The notes below the pieces were generated by a model. That model was not told the DNA's origin, did no database searches, and saw only the letters and a list, made by a program, of their open reading frames with translations. The translations under genes and the position numbers were made by a program. Positions 49,001 through 59,900 of a DNA stretch of 64,000 nucleotides are shown piece after piece. The stretch covers positions 71,167,223-71,231,222 of the forward strand of contig NC_089230.1 in NCBI RefSeq assembly GCF_963924675.1, in the 5' to 3' direction. Origin of the DNA: Phocoena phocoena. Taxonomy: Eukaryota; Chordata; Mammalia; Artiodactyla; Phocoenidae. The stretch's first letter is position 1. Each line of letters opens with the position of its first letter.

Positions 49001-49289
49001 AAGAACACTCTATGACATAAATCACAGCAAGATCCTTTCTGACCCACCTCCTAGAGTAATGGAAATAAAAACAAAAATAAACAAATGGGACCTAATGAAA
49101 CTTCAAAGCTTTTGCACAGCAAAGGAAACCATAACCAAGACCAAAAGACAACCCTCAGAATGGGAGAAAACATTTGCAAATGAAGCAACTGACAAAGGAT
49201 TAATCTCCAAAATTTACAAGCAGCTCATGCAGCTCAATAACAAAAAAAACAAACAACCCCATCCAAAAATGGGCAGAAGACCTAAATAG
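46059..49289 (+). CDS. LINE-1 ORF2 protein: endonuclease and reverse transcriptase, C-terminus lost by frameshift
   Basis: 1,076 codons from ATG. The protein nicks target DNA and reverse-transcribes the L1 RNA at the nick. An APE-type endonuclease fills about residues 1-240 (N13 in LNVNGLN, E42 in QETH, then GDFN and SDH motifs). The reverse transcriptase spans about 450-780, with [35 protein letters not shown] and the catalytic FADD at residues 699-702 (48,153-48,164). All these motifs look intact. An A8 run at 49,242-49,249 carries one A more than the expected seven, so the frame leaves the family sequence at about residue 1,062 and stops at 49,289. The Cys-rich C-terminal domain therefore lies out of frame downstream. 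Confidence 0.92.
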   Translation: MEIGTYISIITLNVNGLNAPTKRHRLAEWIQKQDPYICCLQETHFRPRDTYRLKVRGWKKIFHANGNQKKAGVAILISDKIDFKIRTIKRDKEGHYIMIKGSIQEEDITIVTIYAPNIGAPQYIRQILTTIKGEINSNTFIVGDFNTPLSPMDRSSKMKINKETQALNDTLNKMDLIDIYRTLRPKTTEYTFFSSAHGTFSRIDHILGHKSSLGKFKKTEIVSSIFSDHNAMRLDINYRKRSVKNTNTWRLNNTLLNNEVITEEIKEEIKKYLETNDNGDTTTQNLWDAAKAVLRGKFIAIQAHLKKQETSRINNLTLHLKQLEKEEQKNPKASRRKEIIKIRSEINEKEMKEMIAKINKTKSWFFEKINKIDKPLARLIKKKREKTQINRIRNEKGEVTTDTAEIKKIMRDYYKQLYANKMDNLEEMDKFLEMHNLPRLNQEEIENMNRPITSTEIENVIKNLPTKKSPGPDGFTGEFYQTFREELTPILLELFQNIAEGGTLPNSFYEATITLIPKPDKDVTKKENYRPISLMNIDAKILNKILANRIQQHIKRIIHHDQVGFIPGMQGFFNIRKSINVINHINKLKEKNHMIISIDAEKAFDKIQHPFMIKTLQKVGIEGTFLNIIKAIYDKPTANIILSGEKLKAFPLRSGTRQGCPLSPLLFNIVLEVLATAIREEKEIKGIQIRQEEVKLSLFADDMILYIENPKDATRKLLELINEFGKVAGYKINAQKSLAFLYTNDEKSESEIKKTLPFTIATKRIKYLGINLPKETKDLYAENYKTLMKEIKDDTNRWRDIPCSWMGRINIVKMTLLPKAIYRFNAIPIKLPLAFFTELEQIISQFVWKHKRPRIAKAILRTKKGAGGIRLPDFRLYYKATVIKTVWYWHKNRKIDQWNRIESPEINPRTYGHLIFDKGGRNVQWRKDSLFNKWCWENWTGTCKSMRLDHSLTPYTKISSKWIKDLNVRPETIKLLEENIGRTLYDINHSKILSDPPPRVMEIKTKINKWDLMKLQSFCTAKETITKTKRQPSEWEKTFANEATDKGLISKIYKQLMQLNNKKNKQPHPKMGRRPK

Positions 49290-49878
49290 ACATTTCTCCA
49301 AAGAAGATATACAGAATGCCAACAAACACATGAAAGAATGCTCAACATCATTAATCATTAGAGAAATGCAAATCAAAACTACAATGAGATATCATCTCAC
49401 ACCAGTCAGAATGGCCATCATCAAAAAATCTATAAACAATAAATGCTGGAGAGGGTGTGGAGAAAAGGGGACACTCTTGCACTGCTGGTGGGAATGTGAA
49501 ATGGTTCAGCCACTATGGAGAACAGTATGGAGGTTCCTTAAAAAGCTACAAATAGAATTACCATATGACCCAGCAATCCCACTACTGGGCATATACCCTG
49601 AGAAAACCAAAATTCAAAAAGAGTCATGTACCAAAATGTTCATTGCAGCTCTATTTACAATAGCCCGGAGACGGAAACAACCTAAGCGACCATCATCGGA
49701 TGAATGGATAAAGAAGATGTGGCACATATACACAATGGAATATTACTCAGCCTTAAAAAGGAATGAAATTGAGCTATTTGTAATGAGATGGATAGACCTA
49801 GAGTCTGTCATACAGAGTGAAGTAAGTCAGAAAGAAAAAGACAAATACCGTATGCTAACACATATATATGGAATTTAA
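49290..49878 (+). pseudogene. LINE-1 ORF2 C-terminal (Cys-rich) segment, out of frame
   Basis: The family frame resumes here, with an open stretch at 49,330-49,878 of 182 codons. It contains [20 protein letters not shown], the Cys/His-rich segment [18 protein letters not shown] (about 49,443-49,498), and [16 protein letters not shown]. It ends at the TAA at 49,876-49,878. Taken with the upstream part, ORF2 would be about 1,272 residues, close to the usual L1 length of ~1,275. Only the extra A separates the two parts. Confidence 0.9.
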
Positions 49879-50254
49879 GGGGAAAAAATGTCATGAAGAA
49901 CCTAGGGGTAAGACAGGAATAAAGATGCAGACCTACTGGAGAACGGACTTGAGGATATGGGGAGGGGGAAGGGTGAGTTTTGACAGGGCGAGAGAGAGTC
50001 ATGGACATATACACACTAACAAACGTAGTAAGGTAGATAACTGGGGGGAAGCAGCCGCAAGGCACAGGGATATTAGCTCGGTGCTTTGTGACAGCCTGGA
50101 AGGGTGGGATGGGGGAGTGGGAGGGAGGGAGACGCAAGAGGGAAGACATATGGGAACATATGTATATGTATAGCTGATTCACTTTGTTATAAAGCAGAAA
50201 CTAACACACCATTGTAAAGCAATTATACCCCAATAAAGATGTTTAAAAAAAAAA
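49879..50254 (+). other. L1 3' UTR with G-rich tract and A tail
   Basis: A G-rich tract lies at about 50,098-50,131 (GGGTGGGATGGGGGAGTGGG and following GGG runs), a possible G-quadruplex as reported for other mammalian L1 3' UTRs. The tail is only about 10 A. Confidence 0.75.
50232..50237 (+). terminator. L1 polyadenylation signal AATAAA
   Basis: AATAAA, 17 bp before the end of the element. Confidence 0.85.
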
Positions 50255-50950
50255 TTTTGTGTTGGCTGTGTCTTGTTGATTTTAATATTCCTAAGCTATA
50301 GGGCCATAAGTGGAAGTGCCCTAGGCTCTGTAGCTTTGTTTTTTAGATGTTTCAGGATACACCATAAACATATCCAGAGTGTCTGTTGGCAATTTACATC
50401 CCGCCCATCAGCATAACAAGGCTCCCTGTTCTCCGTGGCCTGTCCTGTGTTTCTGGTTTTTACACTTTTTTCAGATGGCCCTTTTGACGAATGGGAAATG
50501 AGACTTCATTTTAATGCGGATTTCCATTGCTCGAGTGCTTGGTTGGCCAAAAAAGGCATATGCGTTTTTTCCTGAATATATTCAGGAAAAAATGTATATG
50601 CACCTTTTGTCCAAGTGCATCACTGTCAAAGATCTGCTGCTTTTCATATGCTTTAAATGTAATTCCAATCTATCTCCTGAAATATGATTCCTGCAATTGT
50701 ACCTCGTTTTCAAGTCCTCTTTGCAGACTTACTTCAATATATTTTTGCCAATACCTGTCATTTATAACTCTGCAGGTTTGTGAATTACAGTGCCCCTGAT
50801 ATCCTTTCTTAACTCGTTTCCTTGTAAGCTGGCCACTAAACCGCAGGTTTGCTTCAGGCTGTAATCAGGGTCTGGCACGGCACTCTGACCCTTTGGTTAA
50901 TTCCTCTTCTTAGTGTGAAATTATAGTTAAATGTGCCCGTCCAGACACCT
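50255..50950 (-). repeat. 1.75-kb satellite monomer, inverted, cut by L1 junction
   Basis: The reverse complement of an ordinary monomer, from within its L1-derived part ('ACACAGCCAACACAAAATTT', compare about 33,345) through the MITE to the exit of array 5. This is where orientation switches relative to everything left of the L1. Confidence 0.85.
50541..50614 (-). mobile_element. Mariner-type MITE palindrome (inverted arm)
   Basis: GGTTGGCCAAAAAAGGCATA with centre CTGAATATATTCAG; the other end reads TTTTGTCCAA. Confidence 0.75.
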
Positions 50951-53900
50951 GCCTCACTCCTACACCCTTGGTGATGTGGGCCCTCTGTTTAGAGTCTGAT
51001 CCTGGTTGGGTTCCTCACACTTCTGTGAGGTGGGCCCTCTTCTCTGAGGTCACTCCTGCCTGGCTGGCACACCCCGCCTTCACGACGTCGGCCCTCTGGT
51101 GGCAGTTGGAGCCTGCTGGGAGCCTCCTCCCATCTGTGATGAGGCCCTCTGGGATCAGGACCTAAGTGCTGGGTTCCCACATTTTCTGATACATGCTAAG
51201 TGGTGTGAGGGCACTCCTGCCAGGTTCCCATTCACATGGGCATGTGGGCCTTCTGCTCTAAGGTCCCAACGCCTGTGTTGTTCACAGTTTCATGATGTTG
51301 GCTTTCTGGTATTAGTTCACTCAGGCCTAGATCCCATAGACTCTGTGCTCTGAGCTGCCTGCTGGTAGCTTCCAACTGCTGTATTCCCACCTTTTTTTTC
51401 TTTGGGCCCTCTGTTCTCAGGCTCCTCCTGCCTGCCTCACTCCCAGCCCCTTTGTGAAGTAGGTCCTCTGTTTTGAGGTCACATGTGCCGGTTTCCTCAC
51501 CTTTATTGATGTGGGCCCACTGGTGTGAGGAAACTCCTGCCTGGTTCCCATCCCCTTTGTGATATGGGCCCTCTGGTGAGAGTCTGAACCTGGCTGGATT
51601 CCTCACACTTCTGGGAGGTGGGACCTCGGCTGTGAGGTCACTCCTGCCTGGCTGGCACACGTCGCCTTTGCCACATGGGCCCACTGGTTGCAGATGGAGC
51701 TTGCTGGGAGACTCCTCCCCTCGGTGATGAGGGCCCAGTGGCATTAGGCCCTAACTGCTGGGCTCCCCACACTTTCTGATGTGCGCCCAGTGGTGCGATG
51801 ACACTCCTGCCAGGTTCCCATCCCCATGGGGATGTGGGCCTTCTATTCTGAGGTCCCAACGGCTGGGTTGCTCACACTTTCATGATGTGGGCCCTCTGCT
51901 GTGAGATCAATCCTGCCTGGCTGGCACACGTCACCTTTGCGAAGTGGGCACTCTGGTGGCAGATGGATCGTGCTGGGGCCTCCTCCCTTCAGTGATGAGG
52001 GCCCTCTGATGTCAGGCCCTAAGTGCTGAGCTCCACACATTTTCTGCTGTGTGCCCAGTGGTGCGAAGACACTCCTTTCTGATTCCCATCCCAATGGGCA
52101 TGTGGGACGTCTGTTCTGTGGTCCCAACGGCTGGGTTGCTCACAGTTTCATGATGTGGGCCCCTTGCTGTGAGTTCACTCCGGCCTGTATCCCATAGCGT
52201 CGGTGCTCTGGGCCGCCTGCCTGGAGTTTCCAATTCCTGGATTCCTCGCCTTTTGTATTCTGTGGGCCCTCTGTTGTGAGTCTCCTCCTGCATGCCTCAC
52301 TCCCAGCCCCTTCCTGATGTGTGTCCCCTTGTTTGAGGCCACATGTGCTGTGTTCCTCACCTTTCGCTGATGTGGCCCCACTGGTGTGAGGACACTGCTG
52401 CCTGGTTCCCATCCCCTTGGTGATGTGGGCCCTCTGGTGAGAGTCTGATCCTGGCTGGATTCCTCACACTTCTGGGAGGTGGACCCTCTGCTTTGTGGTC
52501 ACTCCTGCCTGGCTGGCACACGTCACCTTGGCAATGTGGGCCCTCAGTTGGGAGTTGGTGCCTGCTGGGAGTCTCCTCCCCTCGGTAATTAGGGCCCTCT
52601 GGCTTCAGGCCCTAACTCATGGGCTCCCAAAATTCTCTGAGATGCGCCCTGTGGTGCGAGTACACTCATGCCAGGGTCCCATCCCCGTGGGGATGTGGGC
52701 TTTCTGCTCCGAGGTCCCAACGGCTGGGTTGCTCACAGTGTCAGAATGTGGGCCTTCTGCTGTGAGTTCGCTGTGGCCTGGATCCCATAGCCTCGATGCT
52801 CTGTGCCACCTGCTTGGAGTTTCCAACTGCGGGATTCCTCACCTTTTTTATTCTATCGGCCCTGTGTTTTGAGGCTCCTCCTGCCTTCCTCATTCCGAGC
52901 CCCATGGTGATGTGTGTCCTCTGGTTTGAGGCCACGTGTGCTGGATCCCTCACCTTTCGATGATGTGGCCCAACTGGTGTGAGGACACTCCTGCCTGGTT
53001 CCCATCCCTTTGGTGATATGGGCCCTCTGGTGAGAGTCTGATCCTGGCTGGGTTCCTCACCCTTCTGTGAGGTGGGCCCTCTGCTGTGAGGTAATTCCTG
53101 CCTGGCTTGCTCCGGTTGCCTTGGTGACGTCGGGCCTCTGTTGGCAGTTGGAGCCTGCTGGGAACCTCCTCTCCTCTGTGATGAGGGCCCTCTGGCATCA
53201 GGCTCTAACTGCTGGGCTCTCCACGCTTTCTGATGTGAGCCCAGTGGTGCCAGGACACTCCTGTATGGTTCCCATCCCCATGGGGACGTGGACTTTCTGC
53301 TCTGAGGTCCCAACGCCTGGGTTGCTCACAGTTTCATGATGTTGGCTCTCTGCTGTTAGTTCACTCATGCCTAGATCCCATAGCCTCTGTGCTCTGGGCT
53401 GCCTACTGGGAGGTTCCAACTCCTGGATTCCTCAACTTTTTTATTCGTTGGGCCCTGTGTTGTGAGGCTCTTCCTGCCTGCCTCACTCCCAGCCCCTTGG
53501 TGTTGTAGGTCCTCTGGTTTGAGGTCACATGTGCCGGTTTCCTCACCTTTTAGTGATGTGGCCCCACTGGTGTAAGGACACTCCTGCCTAGTTCCCATCC
53601 CCTTGGTGATGTTGGCCCTCTGGTGAGAGTCTGACCCAGGCTGAACTCCTTATACTTCTGGGAGGTGGGACCTCTGCTGTGAGGTCACTCCTGCCTGGCT
53701 GGCACATGTCGACTTGGCCACATGGGCCCACTGGTTGCAGATGGAGCATGCTGGGAGCCTCCTCCCCTCAGTGATGAGGGCCCAGTGGCGTCAGGCCCTA
53801 ACTGCTGGGCTCCCTGCATTTTCTGATGTGCGCCCAGTGGTGCGATGACACTCCTGCCAGGTTCCCATCACCATGGGGATGTGGGCCTTCTATTGTGAGG

Positions 53901-56900
53901 TCCCAACGCCTGGGTTGCTCACACTTTCATGATGTGGGCCCTTTGCTGTGATATCAATCCTGCCTGGCTGGCACACGTCGCCTTGGCGACGTGTGCACTC
54001 TGGTGGCAGTTGGAGCGTGCTGGGGCCTCCTCCCCTCAATGATGAGGGCCCTCTGGTGTCAGGCCCTAAGTGCTGGGCTCCACACCTTTTCTGCTGTGTG
54101 CCCAGTGGTGCGATGACACTCCTGCCAGGTTCCCATCCCCATGGGCATGTGGGACTTCTGTTCTGTGCTCCCAACGGCTGGGTTGCTCGCAGTTTCATGA
54201 TGTTAGCCCTTTGCTGTGAGTTCACTCCGGCCTGTATCCCATAGCGTCGGTGCTCTGGGCCGCCTGCCTGGAGTTTCCAACTCCTGGATTCCTCGCCTTT
54301 TTTATTCTATGGGCCCTCTCTTTTGAGTCTCCTCCTGCATGCCTCACTCCTAGCCCCTTCGTGATGTGTGTCCCCTTGTTTGAGGCCACATGTGCTGTGT
54401 TCCTGACCTTTCGCTGATATGGCCCCACTGGTGTGAGGAGACTCCTGCCTGGTTTCCATCCCCTTGTTGAGGTGAGCCCTCTGGTGAGAGTCTGATCCTG
54501 GTTGTGTTCCTCACACTTCTGTGAGGTCGGCTCTCTGCTCTGTGGTCACTCCTGCCTGGCTGTCACACAGTGACTTGGCAACGTCAGCCGTCAGGTGGAA
54601 GTTGGTGCCTGCTGGGAGATTCCTCCCCTCAGTGATGAGGGCCCTCTGGCTCCAGACCCTAACTGCTGGCTTCCCACATTTTCTGAATCATGCTAAGTGG
54701 TGCAAGGAAACTCCTGTGAGGTTCCCATCCCCATGGGGATGTGGACCTTCTGCTCTGAGGTCCCACTGGCTGGGTTGTTCACAGTTTTATGATGTGGGAC
54801 CCCTGCTGTAAGTTCACTGAGGCCTGGATCCCATAGACTGGGTACTCTGGGCCACCTGCTGGGAGGTTCAAACTGCTGGATTCCTCAGCTTTTTTGTTCT
54901 ATGGTCCCTGTGTTGTGAGGCTATTCCTGCCTGCCTCAATCTGAGCCCCTTTGAGATGTGGATCCTCTGGTTTAGGCCACATGTTCTGGGTTCCTCACCT
55001 TTCTCTAATGTGGCCACAATGGTGTGAGGATACTCCTGCCTTGTTTTGATCCCCTTGGTGATGTGGGCTCTCTGGTGAGAGTCTGATCCTGGCTGGGTTC
55101 CTCACCCTTCTGTGAGGTAGGCCCTCTGCTGTGAGGTCACTCCTGCCAGGCTGGCATACGTCACCTTGGCGACGTGGGCCCTCACTTGGGTGTTGGTGCC
55201 TGCTGGGAGTCTCCTCCCCTCGGTAATGAGGGCCCTCTGGCGTCAGGTCCGAACTCCTGGGCTCCCAAAATTTTCTGATGTGCACCCTGTAGTGCGAGTA
55301 CACTCCTGCCAAGGTCTCATCCCCATGCGGATGTGGGCTTTCTGCTCTGAGGTCCCAACGTCTGGGTTGCTCACAGTGTCAGAATGTGGGCTCTCTGCTG
55401 TCAGTTCACTCCGGCATGGATCCCATAGCCTCGGTGCTCTGGGCCACATACTTGGAGGTTCCAAATGGGGGATTACTCACCTTTTTTTTCTATGCGCCCT
55501 CTGTTTTGAGGCTCCTCCTGCTTGCCTCACACCCAGCCCCTTGGAGATGTGTGTCCTCTGGTTTGAGGCCACGTGTGCTGGGTCCCTCACCTTTCGATGA
55601 TTTGGCCCCACTGGTGTGAGGAGACTCCTGCCTGGTTCCCATCCCCTTGGTGATGTGGGCTCTCTGGTGAGAATCTGATCCTGTCTGAACTCTTCACACT
55701 TCTGGAAGGAGGGCCCTCTGCTGTGAGGTCACTCCTGCCTGGATGGCACACGTCTCCTTGGCCACATGGGCCCTCTGGTTGCAGTTTGAGCATGCTGAGA
55801 GCCTCTTCCCCTTGGTGATGAGGGCTCTCTGGCGTCAGGCCCTAACTGCTGGGCTCCCCACATTTGCTGATGTGCGCCCACTGGTGCGATGACACTCCTA
55901 CCAGGTTCCCATCCCATGGGGAATTGGGCTTTCTGCTCTGAAGTCCCAATGGCTGGGTTGCTCACAGTGTCAGGATGTGGGCCCTCTGCTGTGAATTCAC
56001 TCTGGCATGGATCCCATAGCCTCGGTGCGCTGGGCCACCTGTTTGGAGCTTCCAATTGAGGGATTCCTCACCTTTTTTATTCTATGGGCCTTCTGTTGTG
56101 AGTCTCCTCCTGCATGCCTCACTCCCAGCCCCTTCGTGATATGTGTCCCCTTGATTGAGGCCACATGTGCTGTGTTCCTCACCTTTGGCTGATGTGGCTC
56201 CACTGGTGTGAGGCCACTCCTGCCTGGTTTCCATCCCCTTGGTGATGTGGGCTCTCTCGTGAGAATCTGATCCTGTCTGAACTCTTCACACTTCTGGAAG
56301 GATGGCCCTCTGCTTTGAGGTCACTCTTGCCTGGCTGGCACACCCTGCCTTGGTGACGTCGGCCCTATGGTGGCAGTTGGAGCCTGCTGGGAGCCTCATC
56401 CTCTCAGTGATGAAGGCCCTCTGGCCTCAGGCCCTAACTGCTGGCTTCCCACATTTTCTGATTCGTGCTAAGTGGTGCGATGACACTCCTGCCTGGTTCC
56501 CATCCCCATGGGGATGTGGGCCTTCTGCTCTGAGGTCCGAATGGTTCGGTTGCTCACAGTCTCATGATGTGGGCCCTCTGTTGTGAGTTCACTGTGGCCT
56601 GGATCCCATAGACTCCGTTCTCTGGGCCGCCTGCTGGCAGGTTCCAACTGCTGGATTCCTCACATTTTTGATTGTATGGGCTCTGTGTTGTGAGGCTACT
56701 CCTTCCTGCCTCAATCCTAGCCCCTTGGAGATGTGGGTCTTCTGATTTAGGCCACATGTTCTGGGTTCCTCACCTTTCTATGATGTGGCCACACTGGCGT
56801 GAGGACCCTCCTGCCTGGTGCTGATCCCCTTGGTGATGTGGACACTCTGGTGAGAGTCTTATCCAGGCTGGTTTCCTCACTCTTCTGTGAGGTAGGCCCT

Positions 56901-59900
56901 CTGTGGTGAGGTCACTCCTGCCTGGCTGGCACACGTCACCTTGGCGACGTGGGCCCTCAGTTGGGATTTGTTGTCTGCTGGGAGTCTCCTCCCCTCGGTA
57001 ATGAGGGCTCTCTTGCATCAGGCACTAACTCCTGGGCTCCCAAAATTTTGTGATGTGTGCCCTGTGGTACGAGTACACTCCTGCCAGGTTCCCAACCCCT
57101 TGGGAATGTGGGCCTTCTGCTCTGAGGTCCCAATGGCTCGGTTGCTCACAGTTTCATGATGTGGGTCCACTGTTGTGCGTTCACTGCGGCCTGGATCCCA
57201 TAGCTCGGTGCTCTGGGCCGCCTGCTGGTAGGTTCAAACTGCTGGATTCCTCACATTTATTATTCTATGGGCCCTGTGTTGTGAGGTAACTCCTGCCTGC
57301 CTCACTCCGAGCGCTTTGGAGATGTGGGTCCTCTGGTTTAGGCCACATGTCCTGTGTTCCTCACCTTTGTATAATGTGGCCACACTGCTCTGAGGACACT
57401 CCTGCCTTGTTCCGATCCCCTTGGTGATGTGGGCACTCTGGTGAGAGTCTTATCCTGGATGGGTTCCTAACACTTCTGGGAGGAGGGCCGTCTGCTGTGA
57501 GGTCACTCCTGCCTGGATGGCACACGTCGCCTTGGCAACTTGGGTACTCTGGTGGCAGTTTGAGCATGCTGGGGCCTCCTCCCCTAGGTGATGAGGGCCC
57601 TCTGCTGTCAGGCCCTAAGTGCTGGGATCCACACATTTTCTGATGTGTGCCCAGTGGTGCACGGACAGTCCTTCCAGGTTCCCATCCCCATGCGCATGTG
57701 GGACTTCTGTTCTGTGGTCCCAATGGCTGGGTCGCTCACAGTTTCATGATGTGGGCCCTTTGCTGTGAGTTCACTGTGACCTGTATCCCATAGTGTCGGT
57801 GCTCTTGGCCGCCTGCTTGGAGTTTCCAACTCCTAGATCCTCACCTTTTTTGTTCTGTGGGCCCTGTGTTGTGAGTCTCCCCCTGCATGCCTCACTCCCA
57901 GCCCCTTCGTGATGTGTGTCCCGTTGTTTGAGGCCACATGTGCTGTGTTCCTCAACTTTCGCCGACGTGGCCCCACTGGTGTTAGGACAGTCGTGCCTGG
58001 TTTCCATCCCCTTGGTTATGTGGGCCGTCTGGTGAGAGTCTGATCCTTGTTGGGTTCCTCACACTTCTGTGAGGTGGGCCCTATGCTCTGTGTTCACTCC
58101 TGCCTGGCTGGCACACCCCACCTTGGTGACGTCGACCTTCTGCTGGCAGTTGGAGCCTGCTGGGAGCCTCTTTCCCTCGGTGATGAGGGCCCTCTGGCGT
58201 CAGGTCCTACCTGCTGTGTTCCCACATTTTCTGATACATGCTAAGTGGTGCGAGGACACTCCTGTGAGGGTCCCATATACATGGGGATGTGTGCCTTCTG
58301 CTCTGAGGTCCCACCGGCTGGGTTGCTCACATTTTCATGACATGGGCCCTCTGCTGTGAGTTCCCTGCAGCCTGGATCCCATAGACTGGGTGCTCTGGGC
58401 CACCTGCTGGGGATTTAAACTGCTGGATTCCTCACATTTTTTATTCTATGGGCCCTGTGTTGTGAGGTTACTCCTGCCTGCCTCACTCCGAGCACCTTGG
58501 TGTTGTGGGTCCTCTGGTTTTAGGCCACATGTGCTGGGATCCTCACCTTTCTATTATGTGGCCACACTGGTGTGAGGACACTTCTGCCTTGTTCCGATCC
58601 CCTTGGTGATGTGAGCTCTCTGGTGAGAGTCTTATCCTGGCTGGGTTCCTCACCCTTCATTAAGGTAGGCCCTCTCCTTTGAGATAACTCCTGCCTGGCT
58701 GGCACACGTCACCTTGGTGACGTGGGCCCTCAGTTGGGAGTTGGTGCCTGCTGGGAGTCTCCTTCCCTGGGTAATGTGGGCCCTCTGGCGTCAGGCCCTA
58801 ACTGCCGGGCTCCCAAAATTTTCTGATGTGTGCCCTGTGGTGCGAGTACACTCCTGCCAGGTTTCGAACCACATGGGGATGTGGGCCTTCTGCTCTGAGG
58901 TCCCAACGCCTGGGTTGCTCACAGTTTCTTGATGAGGGCCCTCTGGTGTGAGTTCACTCCTGCCTGGATCCCATAGCCTCGCTTCTCCTGGCCGCCTGCC
59001 TGGAGGTTCCAACTGCGGGATTCCTCACCATTTTTATTCTTTGGACCCTATGTTGTGAGGCTCATCCTGCCTGCCTCACTCCCTGCTCCTTTGTGATATA
59101 GGTCCTCTGGTTTGAGGCCACATGTGCCGGTTTCCTCACCTTTTATTGATGTGGCCCCACTGGTGTGAGGACACTCCTGCCTGGTTCCCATGCCCTTGGT
59201 GATATGGGCTCTCTGCTGAGAGTCTGATCCTGGCTGGATTCCTCACACTTTGGGAGGAAGGCCCTCTGCTCTGAGGTTTCTCCTGCCTGGCTGGCACACG
59301 TCGCCTTGGCCACATGGACCCTCTGGTTGCAGTTGGAGCGTGCTGGGAGCCTCCTCCCCTCGGTGATGAGGGCCCTCTGGCGTCAGGCCCTAACTGCTGG
59401 TCTCCCCACATTTTCTGATGTGTCCCCACTGGTGCGATGACACTCCTGTCAGGATCCCATCCCCATGGGGATTTGGGCCTTCTACTCTGAAGTCCCAACA
59501 GCTGGGTTGCTCACAGTGTCAGGATGTGGGCCCTCTGCTGTGAGTTCAGTCCGGCATGGATCCCATAGCCTCGGTGCTCTGGGCCACCCTCTTGGAGCTT
59601 CCAACTGCGGGATTCCAAAGCTTTTTTATTCTATGAGCCCTGTGTTGTGGGACAACTCCTGCCTGCCTCACTCCGAGCCCCTTGGTGATGTGGGTCCTCT
59701 GCTTTGAGGCCACATGTGCGGGGTTCCTCACCTTTCGCTGATGTGGCCCCACTTGTGTGAGGACCCTCCTGCCTGGTTCCCATCCCGTTGATGATGTGGG
59801 CCCTCTGGTGAGAATCTTATCCTTGTCGGGGTCCTCACACTTCTGTGAGGTGGGCCCTCTGCTCTGAGGTCACTCCTGCCCTGCTGGCACACCCCGCCTT

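Larger units (their letters stand above)
42647..50254 (+). mobile_element. L1: Near full-length LINE-1 with intact ORF1 and one-frameshift ORF2
   Basis: A non-LTR retrotransposon of about 7.6 kb. The 5' UTR runs from 42,647 to 45,106, ORF1 from 45,107 to 46,000 and ORF2 from 46,059, with a frameshift at 49,242-49,249 after which the frame continues to 49,878. The 3' UTR has AATAAA at 50,232-50,237, and a short A10 tail ends at 50,254. The 3' UTR phrasing ('GATTCACTTTGTTATAAAGC', 'GAAACTAACACACCATTG') is of cetartiodactyl type. It is far less decayed than the other L1 relics here, so it is young. No target-site duplication is seen. The left flank is GC-rich satellite and the right flank is the 1.75-kb satellite in inverted orientation. 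Confidence 0.95.

Noticed and set aside
42580..50270. Target-site duplication of the L1
   Set aside because: The sequences just before 42,647 ('AAAATGTGGGGA') and after 50,254 ('TTTTGTGTTGGC') share no more than a few bases.
52741..53313. 190-codon minus-strand open frame and many similar frames in the GC-rich arrays
   Set aside because: They are translations of the 53-bp repeat. The 593-bp period is not a multiple of three, so no frame is kept from one HOR to the next. No start context or domain is seen.
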